From positions 34,504 through 98,503 of the IMG/VR virus record IMGVR_UViG_3300020192_000009: 64,000 bases of DNA, one strand, 5' to 3'. The number at the start of each line of letters is the position of its first letter. Position 1 is the first letter of the stretch. The translations under genes were made by a program, and so were the position numbers. Under the pieces are notes generated by a model. The model saw only the letters and a program-made list of their open reading frames with translations. It searched no databases and had not been told where the DNA came from. Below, in pieces: positions 16,018 to 24,859 of this stretch. The stretch comes from a virus.

Positions 16018-16461
16018 ATGGGCAATACCCTAGACGATTTGACAAACCCTGGCGCTATTCCGCAGCGCCACAACACCGGGGCGTATTCAAGTCCGTACGC
16101 CATTGCAGTACAAGCACCACAGCAAGGCTACTTGCCCTATAACGCCGGAAATGGTGGGAACGGCAACAATAACAGCCCGTCAATCATGCAAACTTGGCAG
16201 GTAATCACAGCTGCCATCGCCATGGGCGCAACGCTTGTTGCCGGAGGCTGGTTTGTGGCTGCTCGCGTCTTTGTCACCCAAGATGTCTACAGCACACACA
16301 GAACTGAGCAGGTCGAAATCAACACAAGCCTAAAAAGCACAGCAGCACAGAACATTGCGACAGCAAACAGGCTCGAAACCTTGGTCGAAAAGCTAAACAA
16401 CAAACTAGACACTTTGTTGAACGCCAAACTAGACGAACACAACGAACGGCGACGGCGCTAA
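16018..16461 (+). CDS. Membrane-anchored coiled-coil protein
   Basis: A 147-residue protein with a Pro/Asn/Gly-rich N-terminus, one transmembrane helix at about 60-82 (TAAIAMGATLVAGGWFVAAR) and a C-terminal coiled coil (ANRLETLVEKLNNKLDTLLN). The topology resembles phage spanin- or tail-needle-like anchors, but no family is recognised. Its end overlaps the end of the leftward neighbour by four bases. Confidence 0.5.
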   Translation: MGNTLDDLTNPGAIPQRHNTGAYSSPYAIAVQAPQQGYLPYNAGNGGNGNNNSPSIMQTWQVITAAIAMGATLVAGGWFVAARVFVTQDVYSTHRTEQVEINTSLKSTAAQNIATANRLETLVEKLNNKLDTLLNAKLDEHNERRRR

Positions 16462-16970
16462 GGCTGCAAAAGTTTCGGTAACGCTGCAAGTGCCTCGGGA
16501 TCCTTGTTGAGCATCCGCCGGTTAAACCAGCCCGTGAAACTTGCCAACCGCACCCCGTGTAAGTTTTCCAGCACGAAGCAGTTGAACACTTGGCAATCGA
16601 CCGCGCGGGTATTGAACTTAGCGGCTGTTTGCGTGATTTCCACCAGCAGCGTTTGAATCCGCCTGGCGTCTGCGGGATCCACGAGGGCCCCAAACGGCGT
16701 CTTAAGCAACCGCAAGGTTCGCGTAATTGACCGCGAATACTTAGAGGCTATGGCATTCGCCCGCTTGCGCGCATCAGATACGCTTTGGTGCATGGTGACT
16801 TGCGCATCGGTCGCACTTTGCGCCACACGAACGGCCTTGGATGTCATGCCGCCTTCGATATGCACGGTGCCCGTGAGAACGAGCAAAGGCCGAAAATTCG
16901 TGATGAACTTGAACGCCACTGTGTCAGGCGCAGCGGGCAAAATAGACGGCGATTCAGATTGCAAAGTCAC
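16458..16970 (-). CDS. Hypothetical protein, possibly leaderless
   Basis: A 170-residue protein from GTG 16970 (MTLQSESPSILPAAPDTVAF); ATG 16991 is possible but would place the start upstream of a TATAAT-like box at 16978-16983. After a beta-rich start (FRPLLVLTGTVHIEGG) it is helical with an alanine/serine-rich coil. It is divergent from dam. I do not recognise the family. Confidence 0.5.
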   Translation of the reverse strand: MTLQSESPSILPAAPDTVAFKFITNFRPLLVLTGTVHIEGGMTSKAVRVAQSATDAQVTMHQSVSDARKRANAIASKYSRSITRTLRLLKTPFGALVDPADARRIQTLLVEITQTAAKFNTRAVDCQVFNCFVLENLHGVRLASFTGWFNRRMLNKDPEALAALPKLLQP

Positions 16971-16987
16971 GGTGCTAATTATATAAC
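16959..16987 (+). promoter_or_regulatory. Candidate divergent promoter, dam side
   Basis: TTGCAA at 16959-16964 and TATAAC at 16982-16987 are 17 bases apart and point toward the dam GTG at 16996, only eight bases after the -10 box, implying a leaderless or near-leaderless transcript. The same AT-rich core read on the other strand gives TATAAT at 16983-16978 directed at the leftward gene. The 12-mer AATTATATAACA at 16977 recurs at 50456. Confidence 0.45.
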
Positions 16988-16995
16988 ACATTTCC

Positions 16996-17895
16996 GTGAC
17001 ACCTGCCACCCAAGCGCGCACCCGCCCGACTACGCAGCCAACAGGGGCATTTTTGCGCTGGGTCGGCGGTAAACGCAAGCTTGTGCCACAGCTATTGGCC
17101 CGCGTGCCTGCCCACACGCATTACATTGAGCCGTTTCTGGGCGCAGGCAGTCTGTTTTTTGCGCTAAGCCAAAAAGCGCAAAAAGCGCCCATACCCGCAC
17201 TTATCGCCGATTTGAATTGGGAGCTAATCGAAACGTACCAGGCCCTAGGGAGCCAAACCGAAGCCGTGATCCGGACACTGCAAGCCTGTGTGGCGCGGTT
17301 ACGCGATGCCGATTGCACCGTGCCGGTGTTCTACGAAGAGATGCGCAGCATGACGCCTCAGGGCCTGCCCCCCGCAGCGATTGCCGCCCGCTTCGTCGTC
17401 CTGAACAAATTGTGTTTCAACGGCATTTACCGTGTGAACAAGAAAGGGACCTTCAATGTCCCTTTGGGTAAATTCACTACATTTCCCAACTTGTGCGATG
17501 TCGTGCAATTGCGGCACACAGCAAACGTACTGCAAACTTCACGTGCCGAGATTTTGCACCAATCATTTGAAGAGTCGCTAGAAGCTGCAGATCGCGGTAG
17601 TTTTGTGTATTGCGACCCGCCTTACGCGCCTGTGAGCGCCACCGCGGACTTTACGAGTTACACCAAAGAAGCCTTCGACGACGCCGCGCAAACACGGCTA
17701 CGCGATTGTTTGGTAAAGGCCCGCGAACGGGGTGCGCATGTCTTGGTGTCCAACTCGAACGCACCGCTGATTCACAAACTGTACGACACAACCTCATGGC
17801 GCATTGAGAAAATTCAAGTCGGACGCGCGGTCAACAGTGATATAAGCAAGCGGCAACCCGTGACAGAGCTACTCATTGCAGGAGATCCCAGCTAA
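16996..17895 (+). CDS. dam: DNA adenine methyltransferase, Dam/D12 class
   Basis: This 299-residue protein has the D12-class order: SAM motif FLRWVGGKRKLVPQLL near 19-34 with YIEPFLGAGSLFF at about 47-59, and the catalytic DPPY in FVYCDPPYAPV near 210. The conserved LNKLCFNGIYRVNKKG block, which contacts target DNA, is intact. It methylates adenine N6, most likely in GATC. An orphan copy, it would protect the element from host enzymes or mark its replication. GTG 16996 is the start, directly after a -10-like box. Confidence 0.9.
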   Translation: MTPATQARTRPTTQPTGAFLRWVGGKRKLVPQLLARVPAHTHYIEPFLGAGSLFFALSQKAQKAPIPALIADLNWELIETYQALGSQTEAVIRTLQACVARLRDADCTVPVFYEEMRSMTPQGLPPAAIAARFVVLNKLCFNGIYRVNKKGTFNVPLGKFTTFPNLCDVVQLRHTANVLQTSRAEILHQSFEESLEAADRGSFVYCDPPYAPVSATADFTSYTKEAFDDAAQTRLRDCLVKARERGAHVLVSNSNAPLIHKLYDTTSWRIEKIQVGRAVNSDISKRQPVTELLIAGDPS

Positions 17896-17988
17896 ATGCG
17901 TTTTTTGAAAACTTGGATCGCATTTGTTGTATTTGCACTTGCAGTTGGCTTCTGCATCGCTGAAATTGAAAACTTGTTGGGCCAATAA
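17896..17988 (+). CDS. 30-residue transmembrane peptide
   Basis: An ATG one base after the dam stop opens a 30-residue frame, MRFLKTWIAFVVFALAVGFC followed by a short charged tail. It is a single hydrophobic helix with a basic N-terminus. Tight spacing after dam (GGAGATCCC nearby acts as SD) supports translation. Confidence 0.4.
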   Translation: MRFLKTWIAFVVFALAVGFCIAEIENLLGQ

Positions 17989-18010
17989 CTCGGAAAAACG
18001 GAAACGAAAC

Positions 18011-18421
18011 ATGACAACCTTGATCGAACAGACACCTGAGTGGGCAGCCGTACGCGAGGCCGAAACGCAAAGCATTGTGACACGCTCGAAACTCGAAGCG
18101 CTTTTGCATGCAACGCGGCCCTTGTGCGAAATTGAGAAAGCGGCGCAATTGTACGCCGCTGCACATGTCACCGCGCAAGCTTGTCATGAAGCGCTCGTAC
18201 GCAAGACGCAAGAGCTTGCACCTACCGCGCCGAGCGACACACGGATGGAAGGCGCGCTTGATCGGTTGCTTGAATTAGTCACAAACCAACACACACGCGC
18301 AACCCGCTTTGAAACACACATCGAAACGCTTTTGACCGAGTTACGCCAAAACGTAGCGGAGTTGCAAGCGCGAACGCAAGCCACCGAAGACACAAAACGC
18401 ATACCCGCGTTAAAAGCGTAA
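18011..18421 (+). CDS. Helical hypothetical protein
   Basis: A 136-residue, almost fully helical protein (MTTLIEQTPEWAAVREAETQ) with a central LAPTAPSDTR hinge and coiled-coil C-terminus. It has a similar layout to the protein at 8741 (opening E-W-x-A-x-R/E, then LAP-x-AP-D, then a long helix), so they may be diverged paralogues. Function unknown. Confidence 0.55.
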   Translation: MTTLIEQTPEWAAVREAETQSIVTRSKLEALLHATRPLCEIEKAAQLYAAAHVTAQACHEALVRKTQELAPTAPSDTRMEGALDRLLELVTNQHTRATRFETHIETLLTELRQNVAELQARTQATEDTKRIPALKA

Positions 18422-18436
18422 CGCAGCTACAACCTT

Positions 18437-18700
18437 ATGAAAAAGGCACAACGCAAGCGCATCAAAGCGAAACAACGTTCGCACCAAAAGGCGCGCACGA
18501 AAATAAAACGCATTGAAAACATCCGTGCGGCGTTGTGTCGTTTTACAGAGCCACCTGCAGCAGAATGGACGTTTGTTAAAAGACCACAAATCGACGAGTC
18601 CCCTGGGCTGCAGGCAGGCGATACGTGGGTTTCTGGCGGGAATCGCTGTGTGTGCATGGCTGATGGCACCATCAAACGTGCACCGATCTCTGAAGTGTAA
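18437..18700 (+). CDS. Small protein with very basic N-terminus
   Basis: An 87-residue protein starting MKKAQRKRIKAKQRSHQKAR, about half Lys/Arg in the first 28 residues, followed by a neutral C-terminal part with GNRCVCMADG. The N-terminus is likely to bind nucleic acid. It lies between two other small genes in a rightward run. Confidence 0.5.
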   Translation: MKKAQRKRIKAKQRSHQKARTKIKRIENIRAALCRFTEPPAAEWTFVKRPQIDESPGLQAGDTWVSGGNRCVCMADGTIKRAPISEV

Positions 18701-18709
18701 GGAACACGC

Positions 18710-19009
18710 ATGTCGCATTTGTGCGTACAACAGCGTAAGCAGCGCCGTACTGCGGCCCGCAAACGCGCACGATTGCAACACACACTGCAAGCGCTGCGAG
18801 AGCCCTACGTTGCCGCGAAGCTTTCAGGCGTTGCAGGCTTTTGGTTCCCGCCGCCCGCCCTCCGCATCATCGCAATTGCCACTAACGACCCGATCAGCGT
18901 CCAAGCTGCGATAGCTGCTATCCGAGCGCTTCCGTCAGAACCTTGTCAAGCCGAGCCGCCGTCACACTGCCCTCAAGCTTCTTTACGCGACCCTCGCGGT
19001 TCACAATAA
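18710..19009 (+). CDS. Small basic hypothetical protein
   Basis: A 99-residue protein with ATG 18710 eight bases after AAGGA. The N-terminus is basic (QQRKQRRTAARKRARLQ). Its last 92 bases overlap the convergent thioredoxin-like gene, so the true 3' end or the gene itself is uncertain. Confidence 0.4.
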   Translation: MSHLCVQQRKQRRTAARKRARLQHTLQALREPYVAAKLSGVAGFWFPPPALRIIAIATNDPISVQAAIAAIRALPSEPCQAEPPSHCPQASLRDPRGSQ

Positions 19010-19220
19010 CCGTCGTGGGTGTTGCTTGGATCTTGAAGTGATCCGCAGCTTTCTGCGTCTCGTGGTCGAAACGGCGTGAAACATCCGGTGCGAATACACG
19101 AACACCGCAACGTTTGTATTTCGCAGTAGCTTGCAAAAAACGCGGCATGAATTCGTGACAGGCCGGACAATGGGCCTGCACGAATGTAATGACGAACGGT
19201 GGTTTCATGGAAGGCGACAT
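18918..19220 (-). CDS. Thioredoxin-like protein
   Basis: This 100-residue protein is a compact thioredoxin fold: FVQAHCPACHEFMPRFLQ with the redox pair Cys18/Cys21 (CPAC), a central DVSRRFDHETQKAADHFKIQ segment, and the cis-proline region ATPTTVIVNREGRVKKLEG. It should catalyse dithiol-disulfide exchange in the cytoplasm. It sits just downstream of the spike-like gene at 19249 and in the same direction, so it may assist folding of, or be co-expressed with, surface proteins. ATG 19208 is an alternative start. Confidence 0.75.
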   Translation of the reverse strand: MSPSMKPPFVITFVQAHCPACHEFMPRFLQATAKYKRCGVRVFAPDVSRRFDHETQKAADHFKIQATPTTVIVNREGRVKKLEGSVTAARLDKVLTEALG

Positions 19221-19248
19221 GCGCCTAAGACTAACGCAGGCAACAAGC

Positions 19249-21246
19249 CTACGTCAATGTAGTCCTGTAGGTAGTGCCTCCCATACGAACGCACATGCTG
19301 CGCACGCCAGCGATGTTGGTGGCCCAAACGTCACCGTCAATAACACCAGCGGGATCGGCCCCAAGAATCGGGGTGTTAGCGAGTGACCCAGCCGTCAATT
19401 TTTTAAGTGGACCGCCATTTGCTTCAGCTACCAGAATGTTGCCGTTCGTATCGGCAAACCCTTCGGCGACAACCTCAGCCCATGTCTTGACCGCAACACC
19501 TACCGGTTTAACATCGCCCAAAGTTCCCGTGACAGTATTACCGCTGCCAAACCGAATTGTGGAACCAACGGCAAGCGTAGCGTCTACGCCATAGCCGACG
19601 TTGCCTGTAGAGCCGATGATGTTCTTAAGCATCACAATGCAAGTGCCCTGCAATTGAATTGCGCCTGGACTCGCGGCATTGTTAATCTCTACCCCATCAA
19701 GCTGCCCCATGTATTGGCGCAAGATAAGCGTTGAACCGAAATAGACTTTTGGAAAGCTTGTTACACTTGTGCCAGGTCCGATTTGCTGTGCGCTTGAAGC
19801 CGCTGCTATACCGGCCACTACAGGAGGGAGAATAGACCCGCCAGCAATAATAGCCGCGCCGAAAAATGCCCCAAGAAATTGATACTGAATTTTTTCAGGT
19901 GTAGTTATCAGCAGACCCTTGACAATAGCCACGATAACGCCGTCGCCTTTGACCGCGCAAGTGAGGTTAGCTTCACAAGTTATCCCGACCCTGGACGCGA
20001 TTGTAACTGCTCCTTCATCAGCATATGACAACGCAAAAGCCTTACCCAATAACAGCGAGATACTAGCGGCGAATTCAAGTGTATTTAGATTTGTAGGTTG
20101 CTGGTTCGTAACTATGTTGCCCACAGACCGATAACGAAATCCCGCAAGCAAAACCGTACGAACAAAATTCCCCGCTGCGCTTAGTCCAATAAGCGTTTGG
20201 GATCCGTCTCCAATGTAACCGTCAAACTCAATGGAAGGCGCGCGTATGGTGAACGTGTCTCCTGCTACTGGAACGATAGAAGGCGAAACGTTAGTAACCT
20301 CAAACACCGTTGCACTTATAATCCGCTGGATTTGCCACCCTTGAGTGCGCAGCAACGTAGTTACATTACCAGCCCATTGAACCTTTTTACCCGCAAGTGT
20401 GGTCCCCGTGGTCAACGCCCCCGCAGCGATTGTCACGCGTAAAAGTGCTGCATCGTAGCTCTGGACGGTAAACGAATTGTCACCGTTTGGTCCATTAAAT
20501 ATTGTGTAACAAGCAAAATCCACTTTGTCGTTTGCGTTGTTTGTGAAGTCCGACGCACGAACCCATATAGACTTGTAGCCTGTAATGCCTGCAAGCGTTT
20601 GAACATCAATTGTTCCCGCTGGATTGTTGTATGTGGTTAGTGCGCTGTAGCCTCTGACAAGGATACACATACTGCGTCCAAGTCCATTGCCAGGAATTGC
20701 GCCTGAAAGGCCAAGCCAGGTTTTTTTCGCGACCGCTTCAAGCGCAGTTGATACGAAAATTGTATTTGGCGCGGCGTCGATGTACCCGACATTTGCATCG
20801 TTGCCGTTTACGGCATCAACTGCGTAGTACCTAACAATATTCAAAGGCCATGTTGCCTGCCCTGCGCGTTGCACACCCGCCTCTTGCACACTGGCGAGCA
20901 CGATTGAACGTGCGGTGTATGCGCCAGCATTTGCAACCGTGCCAACAAGAACTCCCGATGCGGGATCCGTTGTTGCGCTACCCGCTGTACCGGATAAGTA
21001 CAAAGGCGCCCCAGGCAACAACGTTGCAGACAAACCCGCAACGCACAAAACATCTGCTTGTCCGCTGGTGGCAATGTTTACGCGAGAACCCGCAGCTGCA
21101 GCACTACCATTATTTTGAACAACGCCTAGCATTGCGGTTGTCGCAAGCGCAACTGTGCCCGCAGCCACAAGCTGTACAATGCTGCCATCAACGGCTGTAG
21201 CTGCGAGCCGGGCAGTTGTGATCAAATTCAATGCAGAGTTAGACAT
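19249..21246 (-). CDS. Spike/fibre-like surface protein A
   Basis: This 665-residue protein is rich in Gly, Ala, Thr, Val and Asn with short alternating hydrophobic strands, typical of trimeric beta-structured phage fibres. It shares its N-terminal about 200 residues (IVQLVAAG, VLCVAGLSATLLPGAPLYLS, WPLNIVRYYAVDAVNGND, GNGLGRSMCILVRG) and C-terminal about 45 residues (LTAGSLANTPILGADP, RSMCVRMGG) with the protein at 21951, but not the middle. Conserved ends with a divergent centre suggest a common attachment module and a variable, possibly beta-helical, receptor or depolymerase domain. Confidence 0.65.
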   Translation of the reverse strand: MSNSALNLITTARLAATAVDGSIVQLVAAGTVALATTAMLGVVQNNGSAAAAGSRVNIATSGQADVLCVAGLSATLLPGAPLYLSGTAGSATTDPASGVLVGTVANAGAYTARSIVLASVQEAGVQRAGQATWPLNIVRYYAVDAVNGNDANVGYIDAAPNTIFVSTALEAVAKKTWLGLSGAIPGNGLGRSMCILVRGYSALTTYNNPAGTIDVQTLAGITGYKSIWVRASDFTNNANDKVDFACYTIFNGPNGDNSFTVQSYDAALLRVTIAAGALTTGTTLAGKKVQWAGNVTTLLRTQGWQIQRIISATVFEVTNVSPSIVPVAGDTFTIRAPSIEFDGYIGDGSQTLIGLSAAGNFVRTVLLAGFRYRSVGNIVTNQQPTNLNTLEFAASISLLLGKAFALSYADEGAVTIASRVGITCEANLTCAVKGDGVIVAIVKGLLITTPEKIQYQFLGAFFGAAIIAGGSILPPVVAGIAAASSAQQIGPGTSVTSFPKVYFGSTLILRQYMGQLDGVEINNAASPGAIQLQGTCIVMLKNIIGSTGNVGYGVDATLAVGSTIRFGSGNTVTGTLGDVKPVGVAVKTWAEVVAEGFADTNGNILVAEANGGPLKKLTAGSLANTPILGADPAGVIDGDVWATNIAGVRSMCVRMGGTTYRTTLT

Positions 21247-21306
21247 GCGTTTGTTGCCTTAAGTAAGAAGCGTTCGTGCAATTGCAGCTGTAATGTACAG
21301 ATCGCT

Positions 21307-21615
21307 TTACACTCGACACTTTTTACGCAACTTCCGCGTTACCGCTTCCGCGTTACGATCCACGCGGGCATACAATGGCTCCCAATAATCGCTACGAGCA
21401 GCCGAAGGGCCAAGCGCCGCCAAACTTGTGGCAGCCTTACCGTTTGCGTACACAGCATCAAGCAAATTATCAAATGCAGCTTTGCATGTTGCAGCTTCAC
21501 TTGCAGCCGTTATGTCACGTTCTACAGCTTTCAACGCCTTGGACAATGCTACAAAGTGAGAGTCTTGGGAGCCGCCGAGACGGCTTACTTTTCGTTTTCG
21601 TTTTTTCGTTGCCAT
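21307..21615 (-). CDS. Small basic protein, paralogue 1
   Basis: A 102-residue helical protein beginning MATKKRKRKVSRLGGSQ, nearly identical at its N-terminus to the next gene, with a shared ATCKAAFDNLL/STCKDVIDHLL block and a C-terminal Cys in KKCRV. It lies between the two spike-like genes. Its leader AAGGAATTTTCTCACATG is shared with 21937 and 23984. It may be a fibre-associated chaperone or small virion protein. Confidence 0.55.
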   Translation of the reverse strand: MATKKRKRKVSRLGGSQDSHFVALSKALKAVERDITAASEAATCKAAFDNLLDAVYANGKAATSLAALGPSAARSDYWEPLYARVDRNAEAVTRKLRKKCRV

Positions 21616-21631
21616 GTGAGAAAATTCCTTT

Positions 21632-21937
21632 TTAATACACTCGACACTTTATGAGCGCTGCCTTCGTTATTGCAGCCAGTTCACGGTTCACACTGCGATT
21701 TTCATCCCGCCAACGGTTACGGGCGGCAAGATTAAGCGAAGTCAAACTTGCAGATACGCGACCTTTCACAAAAGCAGCGTGAAGCAAATGATCAATTACG
21801 TCTTTGCATGTTGAAGCCTTACTTGCATCTACTACAGCACGTCGTTCAGCAGCAAATGCCAAGAGCAAGTCTTTGGCGTGCAAAGCTTGGGAGCCGCCTA
21901 GAGAGCTTACTTTTCGTTTTCGTTTTTTCGTTGCCAT
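21632..21937 (-). CDS. Small basic protein, paralogue 2
   Basis: A 101-residue protein paralogous to its neighbour: MATKKRKRKVSSLGGSQ, then ASTCKDVIDHLLHAAFVKG, ending LIKCRVY. Tandem duplication with divergence after the first 17 residues is the simplest history. It has the same ribosome-binding leader as 21615 and 23984. Confidence 0.55.
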   Translation of the reverse strand: MATKKRKRKVSSLGGSQALHAKDLLLAFAAERRAVVDASKASTCKDVIDHLLHAAFVKGRVSASLTSLNLAARNRWRDENRSVNRELAAITKAALIKCRVY

Positions 21938-21950
21938 GTGAGAAAATTCC

Positions 21951-23984
21951 TTACGTAAGAAGTGTGCGAACGGTTAACGGACCTGCAACCCGCACACACA
22001 AATTGCGGGCGCCTCCATTGTCGGTGATCCACATGTCACCTATTGCAGGTGAAGGGGGATCTGCAGAGAGGGCGGGAAAGTTGGCAAGTGTTCCAGCGGT
22101 GATGCGCGTGACGGTTACACCGCTTGCATCTTGGTAGTTGTTCCCTTGCACGTCTACGTAGTTGTTCGCACTCGCAAACGTAGTGAAAGGAATGACTACA
22201 GGGCCAGCAACGCGCAAATCTCCGAGCGTTGCCATTCCAGCGGCAATGCCAGTACTGAAAACGATTGACCCAGAACGCATTCCGGTGGAATCAATAACAA
22301 CATCAGTGTTGCCTCCCCCGCTAGAAGAAAGGTTTCCTATGTTCATAGGGAGAAGCCCCATCGTAGATGCCGTCCTAATCGTTAAGCAAGGGAATGCACC
22401 AGCGGAAATTAGATCAATGCCATTTACAAGTAGCGGGCTGTCACTAAGTTGACAACGGCCTACCAGCGCCATAAGGAACGTTGGCCCGGAAGCGTTAGCG
22501 CCAAAAACCCCACTTCTAGATGCATTAGATCCGTTTATTGATAAAAGGAATCCCGAAGTATTTAGGTAACACGCGACTCCTATCGTCAGCGCTAGTGCGC
22601 GATTTATAGTGCTTGCCAATCCCATTGCTAACAGCGCGCAATCTTGCATGAAAAGATTCACACTGAAGTTGTTAAACATTAGCGAAATATCATTTTGCGT
22701 CCAACGTAAACCAGAACCGGGGGACGCTAATACAGACGCCTCATCGTAGTAAGAAAATAAGCATTGTAAATTCGCAACATTAGTAACCGATGCGCGCCTA
22801 TCGAATTGGAAGAAGCTTAAACGTAAGTTATTCGACATTGTAGCGAGGAACTGTACTAAGAACGTATTTTGTCGCGCTCTAAAGCCGACAACGTTAGTGC
22901 TACTAACACCGCCAGCATTGGTTATGCCACCTGCGCCGCTCAAGTCTGAATTTATGAAAATGTTGTCAACCGATACACCGGGAACTTCAATTGTGAACGT
23001 ATCCCCATCAGCGGGTGCTACGGTGAGCGTTCGACCGAGCGTGATCTGTGTGGAGGTATTGCGCCAGATCACGAGAGCTTGGTTCGTAAGCGCAGCGGTA
23101 ACGTTACCAGTGAACCGAACGCGCATACCATTAAGCGAAGTTATGCCAAGCAATTCCGCTGTAAGTGTTCCGCTAGCTACCGTGAAGATGCTAGTGGTAC
23201 CTCCCGCCGCACATGTCCAAACGCCGCCAGTACCGGGACCTGCTTGACCTTGCGCAGGGGCCAAAACCTTTTTGTCGGTAGCGCTGTTTGCGAAGTCCCG
23301 GGTTGTACGGCAGACCCAAAACCTGTATCCAGAAATGTCACGCAAATCCAGATCGTCTAACGTTACACCATCAGGTTTGAGGTATTGCACGTCGGTAATG
23401 CCAAGAGGATCGCCCTTGACTGCAATGACAATTGATCGTCCTAGGCCGTTGCTAGGCACAATCGCGCGAAGGCGCGTAAGCGTCTTGATTGCAACGGTCC
23501 CCGCTGCGGCCATGCTTACGTCACTGAAACCAATATTCGTGTCAGAGCCGCCCACATAATCGACAGCGTAATAACGAGTAGTCGCAAGCGGCCAAAGAGC
23601 TTGTGTGTTCTGACTCGTGCCAGAAGCCGCAAGACTTGTAACAACAAGATCCGCCGTTGCATATTTTGCAATGCTGACAACTGTGCCTACAAAAATGCCT
23701 GAACTTGCATCGGTTGTCGCACGGCCCGCCGTCGCAGACAACCAAAGCAACGATACACCGGGCGTGAGCGTCAAACCCGCTACACACAGCACATTCGCTA
23801 CTCCCGCCAACACAACGTTCGCAGGAGATCCGCTAGCGAGATTCAAACTCGAAGCTACAACGCCCGCAAACGCTGTTGTGGCGGCCCCCGCGGTGCCCGC
23901 ACCCGATAGCTGCACAACTGTGCCGTTTTGCGCGACTGTGGTCAGGCGTAGAGTTTCAACAATTTGTTCTGCAGCGTTTGCCAT
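21951..23984 (-). CDS. Spike/fibre-like surface protein B
   Basis: This 677-residue paralogue of the protein at 19249 shares its N-terminal module (TVVQLSGAG, ANVLCVAGLTLTPGVSLLWL, WPLATTRYYAVDYVGGSD, SNGLGRSIVIAVKGDP) and C-terminal tail (ITAGTLANFPALSADP, RNLCVRVAG). The middle third is unrelated in sequence, rich in Ser/Asn/Leu and may form a beta helix. Two copies with different centres could give the virion two receptor specificities. The start ATG is preceded by the conserved AAGGAATTTTCTCAC leader. Confidence 0.65.
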   Translation of the reverse strand: MANAAEQIVETLRLTTVAQNGTVVQLSGAGTAGAATTAFAGVVASSLNLASGSPANVVLAGVANVLCVAGLTLTPGVSLLWLSATAGRATTDASSGIFVGTVVSIAKYATADLVVTSLAASGTSQNTQALWPLATTRYYAVDYVGGSDTNIGFSDVSMAAAGTVAIKTLTRLRAIVPSNGLGRSIVIAVKGDPLGITDVQYLKPDGVTLDDLDLRDISGYRFWVCRTTRDFANSATDKKVLAPAQGQAGPGTGGVWTCAAGGTTSIFTVASGTLTAELLGITSLNGMRVRFTGNVTAALTNQALVIWRNTSTQITLGRTLTVAPADGDTFTIEVPGVSVDNIFINSDLSGAGGITNAGGVSSTNVVGFRARQNTFLVQFLATMSNNLRLSFFQFDRRASVTNVANLQCLFSYYDEASVLASPGSGLRWTQNDISLMFNNFSVNLFMQDCALLAMGLASTINRALALTIGVACYLNTSGFLLSINGSNASRSGVFGANASGPTFLMALVGRCQLSDSPLLVNGIDLISAGAFPCLTIRTASTMGLLPMNIGNLSSSGGGNTDVVIDSTGMRSGSIVFSTGIAAGMATLGDLRVAGPVVIPFTTFASANNYVDVQGNNYQDASGVTVTRITAGTLANFPALSADPPSPAIGDMWITDNGGARNLCVRVAGPLTVRTLLT

Positions 23985-24003
23985 GTGAGAAAATTCCTTT
24001 CGA

Positions 24004-24318
24004 TTACCGTAAACACTTTTTCGCGAACAGTTCTTGCGTCTTTGTCACTTGCTTGTCCAAGCGGCTAACGACGGCAAACATTTTGCCCTTGCGCCCTCGT
24101 AGTGCTTTGTCGTGGCCTACAGAGGCTTCGACAAGCGACGTGCGTACCGCTTGCAGACTGCGACTTGCCTTAATCAGCGCCTTAAGGGTCGTTGCCCCAC
24201 AATCAATCTGAGCGCCTCCTATGCCGCGCAGCATTCTTTGTGCGGTTTGGATATTGGACGCCCGCAAATACTCGACAACATTGCGAGTCTGCTTACGCGC
24301 TGTTTTTGATGTTGGCAT
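24004..24318 (-). CDS. Small basic protein, possible paralogue 3
   Basis: A 104-residue helical basic protein, MPTSKTARKQTRNVVEYLRA, ending ELFAKKCLR. Size, basic start and C-terminal KKC resemble the proteins at 21307 and 21632, and it likewise sits beside a spike-like gene, so it may be a diverged third member. ATG 24318 was chosen because the longer frame overlaps the membrane protein gene. Confidence 0.5.
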   Translation of the reverse strand: MPTSKTARKQTRNVVEYLRASNIQTAQRMLRGIGGAQIDCGATTLKALIKASRSLQAVRTSLVEASVGHDKALRGRKGKMFAVVSRLDKQVTKTQELFAKKCLR

Positions 24319-24322
24319 CGGC

Positions 24323-24769
24323 TTACGCTTTCTTAAGTGGTTGTGTAACCGGCGTTGTGTCGGCCACAGCAGCCAATTCGGGAACCGCAGACGGCAAGGC
24401 CATCTTGTTTTTGAAACGCCAAACGTTGTACCCAAGCGCTACGGCTGCGGTTGCGACCATACTTGCTATCTGGGTGACTCTTGGGGACAACCCGGGAAGC
24501 TGTAGATCGGACAACGCCGCTGCGATGCTGGCCCCCACGCTGGCCAGTGCAACCCAAAAGGCCTTGGTCTGAACGCCAGGCCGATCAGTGCTCGCAAGCC
24601 CTGTGCTGAACACCGAATAGACGGCTGCCAGAATGATAGCCACTCCGGCGGCAACCCATTTCTCAGAACCCGTAAACCCCTGCAGGTACGTTGTCAGCAA
24701 TGCGCCGATAACCACAATGGCCGAAAGCCATGCTTCCGACTTTTGAACCGCATTCTTTTCGTTTGCCAT
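24323..24769 (-). CDS. Multi-span membrane protein, holin-like
   Basis: A 148-residue protein with about four hydrophobic segments (LSAIVVIGALLTTYLQG, WVAAGVAIILAAVYSVF, AFWVALASVGASIAAAL, QIASMVATAAVALGYNVW) and a polar C-terminal tail. Size and layout fit holins, but no family motif is seen. Its start region overlaps nothing on the same strand. Confidence 0.5.
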   Translation of the reverse strand: MANEKNAVQKSEAWLSAIVVIGALLTTYLQGFTGSEKWVAAGVAIILAAVYSVFSTGLASTDRPGVQTKAFWVALASVGASIAAALSDLQLPGLSPRVTQIASMVATAAVALGYNVWRFKNKMALPSAVPELAAVADTTPVTQPLKKA

Positions 24770-24823
24770 TCTTCGATACTAACGGAAGCGCACGACCTTG
24801 AAAAATTAGGGAAAACCCACAAC

Positions 24824-24853
24824 TTGACCCAAGGCCGCGCGAAGCGGTACGCT
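24824..24853 (+). promoter_or_regulatory. Candidate promoter for 24860 gene
   Basis: TTGACC at 24824-24829 and TACGCT at 24848-24853 are 18 bases apart. The ATG at 24860 lies six bases after the -10 box, so the transcript would be leaderless. Confidence 0.4.
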
Positions 24854-24859
24854 GTGGCA

